A stretch of DNA of 64,000 nt from Aselliscus stoliczkanus (GCA_033961575.1 CM066733.1:137938421-138002420), one strand, 5' to 3'. Shown: positions 12,891 through 25,254, numbered from the stretch's first letter. The notes: a model not told the origin generated them from the letters alone. A program made the numbers and translations.

Positions 12891-13379
12891 ATTGAGTAAC
12901 AATAAAAAAGGAAAAGATGAAAATGGGTTAATGTTTTGGGTTTTTTTTTTTGAACAGCAAATCATTCCTCTCCATCTATGCTTTCTATAAACAATGCTCC
13001 TTTCATTAAATACCTTCATTAGGTAGAAAAAATAATAAATCCTGGGCAATGCCTTTAATTAATTTCATTGGATAACAAAGAAACTGTGGTGCAGTTTAAT
13101 AGAGAGTCATTAACAAATATGATGATATTATACCATTTTAGCGGCTGAAAAAGATTCATAGATTATAATGGTGTCTTCCCACCCCTCCTAATTTTATCAT
13201 CTCCTCTCCGGTATCGAGCAAATAGGTAGACACACAATATATTGTTCAACAGAGAGAGCCTTGGATGTTAACGTGACCAACCTCTTTGTTTCACAAATGA
13301 GGAAACTGAGATTCAGCTCCATCCTGTGACCTGACAAGGCAGGATATAAAACTCACATCTTCTGGCTTCAGTGAGTCAG

Positions 13380-16170
13380 TATAATTTTTATAAAGTTAAT
13401 TTATTTTAATAGAGTACTTATAGGAATATCACAGAGAACCAACATTACAAATATGTGCTTGCGTGTATGAGAACCCAACTAGAAACATACAGTCAATGGA
13501 TGGAATCTACTATATAATAAAAGTCTACAAGAACCATTTTGTTGTCACTGACAAGAAATTTTTTGGTTTTAAAATATCCTAAAGCTGGCATTGTGCAGAA
13601 CAACTTAACAAGTTTATTTATACTTGTTATCATGTGGAATTTCTGAAACCTGTTTATGGAAACATTTTGACTTGCCTTAGTTCTTTATGTCCACATATTT
13701 ATATTAAAATTCACACACAACTTAACTGTGAAAAGTATAACTTACCCGTATCTGATTCTGCCGCCTGTGCTTTCATGATCATATATTTAGATAACTTATG
13801 GCTCTACTGGGCCACATTGGAAACTGCCAGTAACAGGAAGAAGAATTTTGTTGTTTAGTTAAAAGTGAAATGATTTCAGTACGTTGTTCACATATGCAGT
13901 AAGCCAGCAAAACACCTTTGGGTATAATTGCTATACATTTGCTATAGGTACTATAGGTTGGTGTCTAAATGGACCACCCAGAGAAGCCTCCTTTTGCTCC
14001 TGTGAAACCCCCACAGCAGTAAGTGAAGATCTAATCCCCAACCAAGTTTTTGGCATCAGGGCCGAGAAGTGAAGTCTATCAATCAGTAGATTTATGATAT
14101 TATCAGATTTCACAGAGGGTCAAACTACGGAACAAGTAATAGAGATGTTTATTCATTCTTCCAGCAAAGGGCGCACTCTTGTAAGCAGCTTTTGTAGCAG
14201 GTGGCTTCCTGGATGTTTTACCACCAGTTGGTTTGTGGTCAAAAAGTCACTGTAGCCATGTTATGAAACGGTGGACCCAAAACTGGCCGCTGACTGCAAA
14301 CCATCTACTAACAAATAGATATTAGCTAAGGAGCTGGACACAGAATATAAATCAACTATGTTGCTAAGTGCACTATTTAGATCACTCGCAATGTGTTTAT
14401 TGAGAAGGGGCAAGACTTTCTCATTGAGGGTAATAGTGCTTTGATTTTCATTATGGAACAAGCCATTTCACCATGACCAGGTTTTGGAGAACTCTTGACG
14501 TGGCCCCTCTTCTCTTTCTGATGGAAGTCTGCAAGCTGGAGGCAATACTAATGCTAGAGAGCAAAATACAAACCCCAGGAGATTGAAATGATTCATTTGC
14601 TCAACTAAATTGTACATGATATTATAGTTAGGCTAGTATAAGTAAGCAATGCATGTTGTAATCTCGGGAATAAAAGTATATAATTTCAGTTTTCCTTTGA
14701 AGATGACATTTGAGGCTTTAAAATCTATGTTGCTTCCTATTAGCCTTTCATAATTTATTATTTTATCAATATTTATATTAAGAAGTGAAAATGAAAGATG
14801 TTGCACAGCTTCTAGAAGTTGCTATTAGGTGGGCATAGTAAGATGTTTGGAGGGGTTGGTTATTATTGGTTGCATAATCATGATTTCTGATCTTGGAATC
14901 AATCTTTGTATGAGTAAGGGAAAGGGCATTTTGTTTTCAGATTTTCTATGGATTTTTCTCTTGATGCAAACCATGTTTTTCTTTCTTAGTATGGGGGGAA
15001 AATGGCATTTTTTAAGTATTCAAAATGTTCGACAATGTTCTAGATTGTCACCCTACTGCTAGCTAGTTAAAATACAACAGAGATGTAAGGCTTTAATGAT
15101 CCTTTTACAAAATAAATTAGATGTATTTGGCCACTTCTTGAGTCACAAATATATTTGTTTTTATTTTCATTTGTCTTTTCAAAAAGCAATTTAAAAGTGG
15201 AGTCAACGTAGTATAAATATTTTGTTTTCACATCAATTTCAAAGATAAAAGGAATCGCTTAATGGAGCGTGAGAAAGAGTATCAGTTTTATAAAGACTTA
15301 TTTTCAGAGTGGAAGCTTTTAAGGACATACCCTTTTAAAAAGAAAGCAATGTAAGAAAAAAATTTAGACTCTATGTTTTTTCTGTTGTTTTAAGATTATT
15401 GTGCTGTCATGTTTTGCACACTATTCTAGATTAATTAGCCATCGTATAGGGCTATAAAACTGAATCAGAAACACCAGCGCCATTTCAAAACTAAGCCAAA
15501 GCATTATGGAGTACTAACATATTACATTTTGTGGCTGTAAAGGTAAAACTAGATTCCCCTAACAAAACATGGGGTTACAAATCCAGAAGAGTGTTTTTTA
15601 TAGGTTTTCTCATTCTTTCAATCAGATGTTAAATGGCTTGAAAGTCTAAGTGCTATAAATTGGAGAGTTATATATTATAGGCCATCTCCTAAAAATAGAA
15701 CCTTTCTTGAAATAGTAGTTCCTATGGTTGGTTGCAGACTTGTCAGAAAATGAATCACAGTTTCCAGCAGATTTTTAAAATCAGCTAAAATAATCAAATA
15801 CACATTTGAGCACATTTTATACAAAGACTACACATACCACTGTAGAAATCATTAGCCAAAGCATCTGTTAATGATGGAAAATTAGCAATCTTATCTGTCT
15901 ACAGATAATAAAGCTCGTGAAAAATTCCACCAATTAACAGCTGTTGCAAATTATTATATCTTTTACATGTGGAGCTGTTTTGAAATATTTTTTAAAAGTC
16001 TTTAAGATGAGCTTTTAATTGGGCAAAATAATACTTCTAATAACTTCACATAACTTCACCCTACTTTTAAAAAAGAGGAATGATCAGTATTCTAAGAGGC
16101 AAGATTTTTACTATTTTATTTTGATAATGCCTTATTTATCTTTTTCTTCCTTTTATAGCCTGTGCTTTGT
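13380..16170. other. Intergenic, mostly unassigned
   Basis: No gene. 13930-14530 is less AT-rich, has the CTCF-like motif and two opposed 60-66 codon frames without homology. The rest is AT-rich unique sequence. Confidence 0.5.
14161..14175 (+). promoter_or_regulatory. Candidate CTCF-binding motif
   Basis: ccagcaaagggcgca agrees with the CTCF core consensus (CCASYAGRKGGCRSY) at all but about one or two positions. It lies in non-repeat sequence. Motif match only. Confidence 0.35.
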
Positions 16171-16172
16171 GT

Positions 16173-16207
<35 letters not shown>
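16171..16207. repeat. (GTT)n microsatellite
   Basis: About 12 GTT units. Confidence 0.97.
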
Positions 16208-16208
<1 letters not shown>

Positions 16209-16529
16209 TGGTCAGGCAGGTAGTACAAAAAGGTAATACAAAGTAGCACTTTTAAGGCCTGGTACCTCTGGTTACTATACTCAGGAAAAGAATAATTAAG
16301 CCAGGTCAGGTTATAAAGATAGGGAAAAAAAAATACATGAAGTTGACTTCAGTTTGGCAGAAATGAAGCTATACAAGAAGTGTGATAGAAACCTGTATGA
16401 AGAAGATAAAAAGTTAGATGAGTACACATCAGGGAACGCCCAGCAAATTAGAAATAAAACAATGAGAATAATGTCCACAAGGCCAAGAAAGGACACGATG
16501 ATGGTAAGAAAGAAGTTTCAGTCAACAGT

Positions 16530-16972
16530 CCAATCAAGAAACATCTATTGTAATTTATCATTTGCTGGGCATTATATTATGATGCTATAGAGCTTAGTGT
16601 GAAGAACGAACAAATGTAAAGATGGAGAAAAAAAAGATCCTGCTCTCAAGCAGCTCACTACTCAATAAGCATGAGACGAGTACATCAATTACTATATTTC
16701 AATCTAGTTACCAGAGCCCTGATTAAGGCACACAATTAAGGCACAGAATGAGACACCAAAGCCAGTTGGGAAAGCAGGACAGATTTCACAGAGGAAGGGT
16801 GAAATAAAAGTTGAAAGATAAATCGGACTCATATACACGTAGATTAGGAGACAGGAAAGTAAAGAGAGAAGGCTTAGAAATGACTGATGATGAAAAGCTG
16901 GAGTATGCCCAAATGGTAGCAAGCAATGCAGCTGAGACAACTAAAGGTGGCAGACAATTAAAATAAGGACAT
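16530..16972 (-). mobile_element. L2 LINE fragment, antisense
   Basis: 'aagaaacatctattgtaattt' with 'gctgggcattatatt' and 'cctgctctcaagcagctcac' match reversed L2. The SINE at 16975 follows it directly. Confidence 0.55.
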
Positions 16973-16974
16973 TT

Positions 16975-17402
16975 GGGGCCAGCTGAGTGACTCAGTTGGT
17001 TAAGAGCGTGAGCTCTGAGCAACAGGGTCTCCGGTTCAATTCCCACATGGGTCAGTGAGCTGCACCTGAGCTGAGCTGCCAGTGAGCTGCCAACTGGTGG
17101 CAGTGGTTACAGCACATGCTCTTAACAACAAAGTTGCTGGTGTGACTCCTGCATGGGATGGTGGGCTATACCCACTGCAACTAAGATTGAACACGACACC
17201 TTGAGCTGAGTGGCCATGAGCTGCAGATGGGCGACCAGATGGCGACTGAACTTGGAGCTGAGTTAGCTGTGCCCTCCACAGCTAAGACTGAAGGACAACA
17301 ACTTGGCTGTTCCGCTTCCCCAATTCCCCAACACTGTTCCCTTTCCCCAATTCCCCAACACTGTTCCCCTTCTCCAATTCCCCAATAAAATCTTTAAAAA
17401 TA
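16975..17402 (+). mobile_element. Long Ves/Rhin-like SINE
   Basis: Head ggggccagctgagtgactca with pol III A box, B box ccggttcaattccc near 17032, then a long body (caactaagattgaa twice) and a tail with three tandem copies of 'ttccccaattccccaacactg', ending ccccaataaaatcttt. It is followed by a (AATT)n run. About 430 bp suggests a dimeric form. Clear TSD not found. Confidence 0.8.
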
Positions 17403-17428
17403 AATTAATTAATTAATTAATTAATTAA
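17402..17428. repeat. (TTAA/AATT)n simple repeat at SINE tail
   Basis: Six to seven tandem aatt units directly after the SINE tail. Confidence 0.9.
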
Positions 17429-17525
17429 CAAATATATATAGATGTTTTGAAATTTTGAATTAATAGAAGTGGTATTTCTTTTGCAGGTCTTTTGCAGTTC
17501 AGTGTGTCTATTGTGGAAAAACAAA

Positions 17526-17550
17526 TACACACACACACACACACACACAC
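17526..17550. repeat. (CA)n microsatellite
   Basis: About 12 CA units. Confidence 0.97.
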
Positions 17551-17680
17551 TTATATATAATCTTCCTATCTGCTAAGCCTCCATGGTACTGAAATGTTTT
17601 TGTCACTGTTATGAAGAAAATGTTACTCACATACACAAGTAAATCAGCCATTATGGCATTTCCTGCTCAAGCATAGCTGA

Positions 17681-17686
<6 letters not shown>

Positions 17687-17714
<28 letters not shown>
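17687..17714. repeat. A28 homopolymer
   Basis: 28 consecutive A with no recognisable SINE in front; may be the tail of a lost or truncated retrocopy. Confidence 0.9.
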
Positions 17715-17715
<1 letters not shown>

Positions 17716-18568
17716 ATCATATTGCCTACCACGTTTGGCAACAATCCACAAAACTAATACTATTTTATGCTTCAGGGTTTTTCACAAATATAAATACATT
17801 TTTCATGGTAAAAACAATTTGAGGAACCACACTGTTCTTTAGCTCATCATTGGAAATGATAATTAGCACATCAGTAAATTACCTGTAGAATTTTCTTTCC
17901 ATGAACAAGAAAATAATGTTATCTCACTCAGTACAGCAGGCTGATGTGAATTATGACTTTCAGAAAAATGAAGCCTTGTGATTATTCACCAAAGGTGCAA
18001 ATTCATGATGATGATATTGCTGTTCCAGCAACTCATTACTCTGAAGTACAGAGGAATGCTCAGAGAATATTCTAAAGCAGTCCTTAGAACAGTTTGAACA
18101 CAAGTACGTCCTGCCTTATTTCCTTCCCTCTGAAATCAGGGTGCCAAGTCTTTTACTATTTCCCTTTGTTTAATTTGGTGTCCTTAAATAATCCAAGAAA
18201 GCCTCGTCAAATGTATCTGTAGCAAATTGCTATTGTACCACAAATTAGCTTTACTAGTTAAAGTTTCTAGAAGAAAGCTGGTTAAAAAGCTGATTAAATG
18301 ATATGGGCAATTCTATATGTATATACTTGCCATCTGCACAGTATTTACACATCACTTTAAGTCTCAAAATAGCTTTTAAAATATTTTTAATGTTACCTGT
18401 TCCTTCATTTTTCAGTGATTAAGTTTCATTTTGTATTATTAAGTGGTTTACAAAAGAGATGTGTATTTTTTTTCAAATTACTAAAGACAAAATAAGCCTA
18501 ATCTGACCACTTTAAATTGCCTGTTTAAAAATTTAAAAATCATTGTGACTAATTGCTTTGCAAAAAGG
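17715..18568. other. Intergenic, nothing recognised
   Basis: AT-rich; no gene or clear repeat before the L1 target duplication. Confidence 0.55.
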
Positions 18569-20216
18569 AAATCATGAAAGAAAACTAAGATGGCAGAGTA
18601 GATAAACATTGTGCCTGCATCCTTCCATGAATACATTAAAATTACAAATAAATTATATAACAGTCAACCTGGAGAACCATCTGAAGTCTAGTTGAACAGA
18701 AGTTTTGTAACTAAGGATATAAAGAAGAAGCCACAGTGAGAGTGGTAGGAGGAGTGGAGATGTGGAACCTGCCCCAAACCTCCCTGTGGCGGTTGAGAAT
18801 CAGGAGGGATATCTCAGCTGTGGAGGTTCCCCCTTAGAGGAGCGAGGGACTGCAGCCCCAGCCCAGCCTCCCCAGCCCAGAGTACTGGTGCCAGGAAGAG
18901 GAGCCCCCACAAAATCTGGCTGTGAAAAACAATGGGGATTCCAACCATCTGGGTAGGAAGGAAGAATGCAGGTACACCAGACACTCACTTAAATGGCCTG
19001 TGCACAGATTCACTCCCTTGCAGGCACTCACCTTGGATACCAGTGGAAGGACAGTGACTCAGGAAGTACTGGAGGCATACAGGAGGCAGACTGAGATGTG
19101 TGGCTTTGGAGCCAGAGCAGGAGGACAGTTCCATTTTCCCTGTGAGGAGTCCTCCTCTTGTGCAGCCAGTAGGCAGGCACCATCTTTCCTGTGTTGAGCC
19201 CTCCTCTCACAGGGCCAAATCTGAATCTGATTAGCCTATGAGCTACACTGACTCACTGGGACTCCGCCCCGCCCAACTCCCCAGTGCTGAAGGCCTTTTC
19301 TCCTGCTATCAGCCAGCCCCACCTGCATTACGCTTTTCCTGGAAAACTATCAGAGTCCAGCAGGCCCCGGGTAGGTGGCGACTGGCCTCGTGTGTTTTGA
19401 GACTTTTGCTGAGTAGCTCCAGGCTCAGCACTGGCACCAAACCAAAATTTACATTAACCTGGTGAACACAACTCTTTCCACTTTGGTGACTCCCTGAGAC
19501 CCTGTCTCACTCAACTTACTGTACAAGGAAGGCTCTATCAGTGGCTGACTCTTAAAGGAGTCGGCAGGCAGTAGCAGGCCTCAGGTCCCCTGGCTTTTTG
19601 TAGACCACCCCAGGTCTGGTACTGATGGCAGATGTCCTTCAGACAGATGTCCAGCATGGCTTCTCCTGTGTTCCTCCAGTTTTAGCACAGACAGAAAAAC
19701 AATTGTGGATCAATTTGTAGCTCCTACCAGGTAGCCCCAGGCCTATCACAGGCAGTGGGTGACCTGGGCCTGTACTGGAGCCCCTCCCAAGAGGACCCAG
19801 AAAATGTATTTGAAGTTTGAATTCAGACCACAGCAAAGCACTGCCTAATTAGCCCCCAAGCTATACATACAGAGGGCAGTCTCAACAGACACCAGAGCCT
19901 GATGGAGTGAATTCCAATCAGTGGGGAAGCCTCCACACACTGCAGCCCATAAGCTGTGAAGGTGGCCAAACCCACAGCCAATCAGCATGAGGGTCAATCC
20001 TACTCATTGAGGTGACAATAGCAATCAATGTTCAACTATAATAGGAGGGCACACACAACCCAAACAAAAGACACTCTTAGAGCTCTGGGAACGCATGACC
20101 AGAGAGACTGTGTCAGGGCACAACAGGTCACCCGCTACATAAGGCCACCAGGCCAAGCCTGGGGGCCATAGCCGATCTATCCAAAACATAGAAACAAACA
20201 CAGAGAGGCAGCCAAA

Positions 20217-21055
20217 ATGAGTAGGAAACAAAGAAATGTGTCCCAAATGAAAGAACATGAGTGAAAAACAGAAAAAGAACTAAACAAAATGAAGGCAAAC
20301 AACCTATCAGTTACAGAGTTCAAAACAATGGTTATAAGGATGCTCAAGGAACTTAGTGAGAACTTCCACAAAGAGATAGCAATCATTTATAAGAACATAG
20401 AAACTGTAAAAAAGAACCAGTAAAAAGTGAAGAATGCAATAACTGAAATGAAGAATGCACTAGAAGGAATCACCAGCAGACTAAATGAAGCAGAGTTTTG
20501 AATAGCAATTGGGAAGACAAGGTAACTGAAAATACCCAATCAGGCCAGCAAAAAGAAAAAAAGAACAACATTTGCATCATAGGGGTACCAGAAGGAGAAG
20601 AGAGGGAACAAGGGATTGAAAGCCTATTTGAAGAAATAATGACTGAAAACTTTCTTAACCTGGCAAATGAAATAGACATATAAGTCCAGGAAGCTAAGAG
20701 AGTCACTAACAAGATGAACCCAAACAGTCCCACACCAAGACACATTATAATTCAAATGTAAAAAGTTAAAGTCAAAGACAGAATCCAAAAACCAGCAAGA
20801 GAAAGGCAACTAGTAGCTTATAAGAAAGATCCTATATAATCGTCAGCTGATTTCTCAACAGAAACCTTGCAGGTGAGAAGGCATTGGCACAAAAGTCAAC
20901 ATGATGAAAAGCAAGGACCTGCAACCAAGATTAGTCTACCCCATAAGGCTCTATTAAAATTATAGGAGAGATAATGAACTTTCCAGAGAAGAAAAAGCTA
21001 AAGGAGTTCATCACCACCAAAGCAGTATTTCAAGGAATTTAGAGGGACTTCTTTC
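20217..21055 (+). pseudogene. L1 ORF1 (RNA-binding protein) relic
   Basis: The ATG at 20217 opens MSRKQRNVSQMKEHE and then meets a TGA. Further in-frame stops and shifts follow. Recognisable pieces: a Lys/Glu-rich coiled-coil region (20250-20480), the RRM block NICIIGVPEGEEREQGIE (about 20566-20620), KRVTNKMNPNSPTPRHIII (about 20697-20750), and the C-terminal STETLQVRRHW and LKEFITTK-like segments near 20860 and 21000. It cannot make a full protein. Confidence 0.85.
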
Positions 21056-21094
21056 AAATGAAAAAAAAAAAAAATTAAAATTATGAATAATAAA

Positions 21095-21385
21095 ATGGCA
21101 ATAACTACATATCTATCAACAACTGCTTTCAATGGAAATGGATTAAATGCACCAATCAAAAGATGTAGGAGAGCTGAATGGAATGAATGGATAAGAAAAC
21201 AAGCCCTTACATAGGCTGTCTACAAGAGACTGAATTTAGATTGCAAGACACAGGGAGACAGAAAGTAAAGGGATGGAAAAAGATATTTTATGAAAATGGA
21301 AACGAACAACAACAACAAAAAGCTGGGGTAGCAATACTTATACTAGACAAAATAGACTTTAAAACAAAGGCTATATACAAACAGA
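21095..21385 (+). pseudogene. L1 ORF2 N-terminal endonuclease fragment
   Basis: The ATG at 21095 gives MAITTYLSTTAFNGNGLNAP…, the conserved start of L1 ORF2 with the Asn of the endonuclease active-site loop (NGNGLN). A TAG follows and the frame shifts to one reading YIGCLQETEF (the catalytic Glu region), then KVKGWKKIFYENG and AILILDKIDFKTKA. The coding match stops at the internal deletion joint near 21385. Confidence 0.85.
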
Positions 21386-21796
21386 TAATGAAGCAACCAG
21401 CAATCCCACTTCTGGGTACTTATCCAAAGAAACCCAAAATGCTACTTTGAGGGGCATGTGCATTCATATGTTCATTGTAGCCTTGCTTACAAGTGCTGCA
21501 ATGATGTGGGAGCAGACTGGGTGTCCATTGATGGATGAATGGATAAAGAGGAGGTGGTACATATATACAATGGAATGTTGCTCAACCATGGAAGGGTGGT
21601 ACAGATGGACCTGGAGGGTATTGTGCTGAGTGGAGTGTCACACAGAGAAAGACAGAAGCAATGTGATTTCGCTTATATGTGGAATCTAAAGAACAAAGTG
21701 AACAAACAGAACAGAAACAAACTTATAGTCACAGAAAACATTTTGATGGTTGCCAGACTGGAGGGAGATAGGCGGTACAAGTGAAAAACTGGGAAG

Positions 21797-22514
21797 GGAT
21801 TAAGAAGTACAAATTGGTTGTACAGTGGTCATAGGAATGAAGGGTATGGCATAAGGAATATAGTCAATAATATTGCAGTAACTATGTATGGTGTCAGATT
21901 TGTTGGGATGATAGATGGAAGAGGGTTGGGGGCAAGGTTTAAAAAGGTAAAGAGATAAAGAAGTACAAATTGGTAGTTACAAGATAGTCAGTCAAGGAAA
22001 TGTAAAGTAAAGCACAGGGAATATAGTCAATGATATGGTAAAACTATGTATAATGCCAGGTAGGAACTAGATTAGTCAGACAGGGGTCACTTCTTAAATT
22101 ATGTAACTGTCTAACCACTATGCTGTACACCCATATTTAATATAAAATAATATTAAATGTCAACTTTAATTAAAAACTTAAAGAGGGGGAGGTAAAGGAG
22201 AATAGTAGGTCCAAATTTCCAGGTATAAAATAAATGTCATGAGGATGTAATGTACAGCATAGAGAATGTAGTCAATAATATTGTGATAGCATAGTATTAT
22301 ACAATATCAGATGGTGGCTGGATTTATCATGGTGATTACTTCTTTTTTTTTTAAAGATTTTATTGAGGAATTGGGGGAGGGGAACAGCAGCATTAGGAAA
22401 TAGGGGAAGGTGATTGCTTCTTAAGGTAAATAAATGTTGAATAACTCTGGTGTAGCCCCGAAATTAATACAATATTGTATGTTAGCTATATTGTTAATAA
22501 AACTTTTAAAAAAT
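21797..22514 (+). repeat. Tandem related units in the L1 3'UTR
   Basis: Three diverged copies of one motif series follow each other: 'aagtacaaattgg…ggaatatagtcaataatat…actatgtatggtgtcag' at about 21800-21960, about 21960-22190 and about 22195-22480. Each has 'atagtcaat(a/g)atat' near its middle, and units two and three have 'cacttctta…taa(c/t)tctg' near their ends. The second L1 copy (53624-55152) keeps the equivalents of the last two. Confidence 0.7.
22345..22408 (-). mobile_element. Very short SINE tail insertion inside the L1 3'UTR
   Basis: The reverse complement reads like the 3' tail of the Ves/Rhin-like SINE (ccccaattcctcaataaaatctttaaa). It is flanked by ggtgattacttctt (22331-22344) and ggtgattgcttctt (22409-22422), a 14-bp TSD with one change. 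Extreme 5' truncation left only about 60 bp. Confidence 0.75.
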
Positions 22515-22525
22515 AAATCATGAAA

Positions 22526-23711
22526 TAATAGAATTAAAGTACTGCAGTGAAACCTTATAAGTAATTTAATTTTGAAAACTACCATACTTGAATCTACTCT
22601 ACCCGATCTCAACAACTTTTTATCCAGTGCTTCAATAACTCCATTTATAGGGAACTTATTATCTTTAATACAGTATATTCTTTTTTATATACTTATGTTG
22701 GTTGTTCTTTATAGTCCCATAGGCTTTATCTACTGTTCCATATTTCACCTGTGTAAGATAGAATAAAATCTGTTTGCACATTATATCATTTTACCTATGT
22801 TTAGTTAAAGATAATAGAGTAAAACTATTTTATCCTAGCTCCACTCAAACCAACTAAAAGCAATGTGTGCAAAATGAAAACAAAATTGAAAAAGAGAACT
22901 CCATCATTAGTGAAATTAGGAAATCACTAGCACCTCATAACATAAACTATGATGGCATATACCAAATGTGGGGAATTTTGGCCAAATCATGAAAGGACGC
23001 AAAATGTAAAAAAGGATTTCAGGCAGCAGGCTGAAGTCTTTAAAAATTCCTGAAATTTCCTTGAAGAATCCAACAAAAGGTAGAAAAGCAAAGTGTAGAG
23101 GATGGTTTGTGAGAGCAACCTATACCCATTTCATCCTAAAAAGGGCAAGAGAGGTAGGGCTTATGCAGAATTACCGGAAGTTAAACAGATGGAATATATA
23201 ATCAAAGACCAAAGAATACCTAAGCAAATTTTTTCAAAATTATATGAAAAAATATTGCATATCAGGGTTTCTTAGAATAACTTGTTAGAAGTAAGTAGAT
23301 ATTTGCTGAAGAAAGTATGAGTTTTAATAACATCTCTATATCTCTAATTTTCCAGTTTAATGCAAATGTCTTTGATATATTGGATTATAAGCAAAATTTC
23401 TGACTGGTCGTATGTTAAGGTATTACTGTTTCAAATCTAGTTAATTTGTCTAAATAATCTCTATTAACCAATAAAACCAAAAGGAACATAGATTCTGCTT
23501 ATGAACTGATGAAGTATGTAAAAGGTATATTTAAGTAAATGTAATGGTGATAAATGTCTTTAAAGATAACTAGATAACATTTTGTAGGAATTCAAGTAGT
23601 AAGATTAAATTCCTACATTTAAAAGGCCAGAGTAAAGACAGAAGTTTTCTTCTTCAAGAAATCACCACTGAGAAGAATAAGAATCCGAAGTATTTACAGT
23701 CACAAAAAGGA
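22526..23711. other. Intergenic, nothing recognised
   Basis: AT-rich unique-looking sequence. Phrases around 23500-23620 and 24450-24530 ('gtaggaattcaagtagtaag' / 'gtagtaattcaagtagtaaa') resemble each other, suggesting a diverged duplication. Confidence 0.5.
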
Positions 23712-23880
23712 ATGAATTCGTTAAACAAATATTTATCATGTGCCCAACATTTTCCAGAGATTGTGTCAAGTACCCTGAGTACAAAGACAGATAAAAGAAA
23801 TGTGATTTTTGTTAACATGGAATATACAATCTATTGAGAGATTATCATCTACCAATATGCTCTATTACTGTATCTTTGAA
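23712..23880 (-). mobile_element. L2 LINE 3' end, antisense
   Basis: 'ttaaacaaatatttatcatg' 'tgcccaacattttccagaga' and 'gagtacaaagacagataaa' are reversed L2 3'-end phrases. Confidence 0.6.
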
Positions 23881-25254
23881 TAATGAGTGAGTTTTATATT
23901 TTGCAGAAACTATAATAAATAAAGAAAAGAAATAACATAAGAACAATAGGCAGAGATTATTTTAAGTCACTTCCAGCGTGGCTGTGACAAAGTTATTTAA
24001 ATAAAAGTGACAATGTTGATTTAGACATGATTCAAATAACAGACTAGTGTTTTTTTTCCATTTATTGTCATTTTCTTTTTAACTGCAATGAATATTTTGT
24101 GAAGTCTCATATTGGAAAGTACAAATTTTAAAAAAATGTATTGGTATGAGGCCAATTCCTTTCAATGAAATATATTTGGCACTCACAAATATCACTGAGA
24201 GTTTCAAATGGTTTTGTTTAAAAATTACAATTTAAAAAACTATAGAAGGTAGCATTATTATTTTGTTCTCAGTTGCATAGATAGACAAAATTTATAACTT
24301 AAACATAGTTCTGAGCTTACTATGCCTAACATCTCAATGTATTAATACATACGTATTTAAGTGCACGGTTTTTACTTCTAAATAATCTCTATCAATTAAA
24401 AAGACAAAACAGAGTTTTTAAAAATTATCTAAGATTTAACTATAAGGATACTATTTACTGATAAATGTATTTAAACATGGATTAAATTCTGTAGTAATTC
24501 AAGTAGTAAAATTAAATTTATGTTTAAAAAGTGAGATTGAAGAAATTTCCCCATCTGCTCAATAATTATTATTAAATAACAAGACCATAAATCAGAAACA
24601 CAACTCCATCCTTTAGATCTCAGGCAAAGCTCACATGGCATCTTTTTCCAAAGTAAGTGGAACCTCCAAAGGAAAAAACCAATAAATTCTCACTGAAATA
24701 AGAGGCCCAAGTACAAAGAATTAGGGCTAAAAACAGAACTTCTCTAGGCCCAGTCTGGCATGAAGTTTTGAGAAGCAGGCCTAAGTGGGGCTGTATGCAA
24801 TTTTAGTGAAAAAAGCAAGCATATCTTCTAGGAGCAGTCTGTTGGTGGAGCTGAACGAGGAGAAACGCTGCATTGAGAGACATAACTCTGTGTTATTTTG
24901 GATTAGCCGGACCTATAGCTCTGGACCCACTCTAGCTCCATGAAAAATTTACAAATTGCTGACATAAGGGGAACTCATCATAAATGAATAAAAATTTTAA
25001 ATAACCATCATCGGATTTATCCAAGGATATTTCAAGCAAAAAGTCAAAGGGGAACATGGGAAAACAAATAACAGATTAGGAGTACTCACTAGAAAAACAT
25101 TGCCACAGAACACATAAAAATTATTGATCAAATAATACTATACTGCCATTATTAATAATATCTGATGAAGAAATGTATATAAATCAAGAGTGCAACATAC
25201 AGTTTCAAAATGATGTGTCAAGACCTGAAATATGATCAGTTTTTTTACTATTCT
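23881..25254. other. Intergenic, nothing recognised
   Basis: AT-rich; no gene. Carries the second copy of the duplicated phrase noted in the previous interval. Confidence 0.5.

Larger units (their letters stand above)
18580..22514 (+). mobile_element. L1 retrotransposon, both ends present, most of ORF2 deleted
   Basis: About 3.9 kb flanked by an exact 11-bp duplication AAATCATGAAA (18569-18579 and 22515-22525). Order: 5'UTR of about 1.64 kb starting AAGATGGCAGAGTAG with GC boxes near 19263-19275; decayed ORF1 (20217 to about 21055); start of ORF2 (21095 to about 21380); abrupt join near 21375-21395 to the 3'-terminal L1 region (agcaatcccacttctgggta); then a 3'UTR made of three related units, and an AATAAA-like A-rich end. 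The missing part is the rest of the endonuclease, the reverse transcriptase and the C-terminal domain. A 64-bp SINE tail has inserted at 22345-22408. Confidence 0.9.

Noticed and set aside
16171..16207. Possible array of spaced repeats (CRISPR-like)
   Set aside because: It is a plain GTT microsatellite; no direct repeats with unique spacers occur anywhere in the window.
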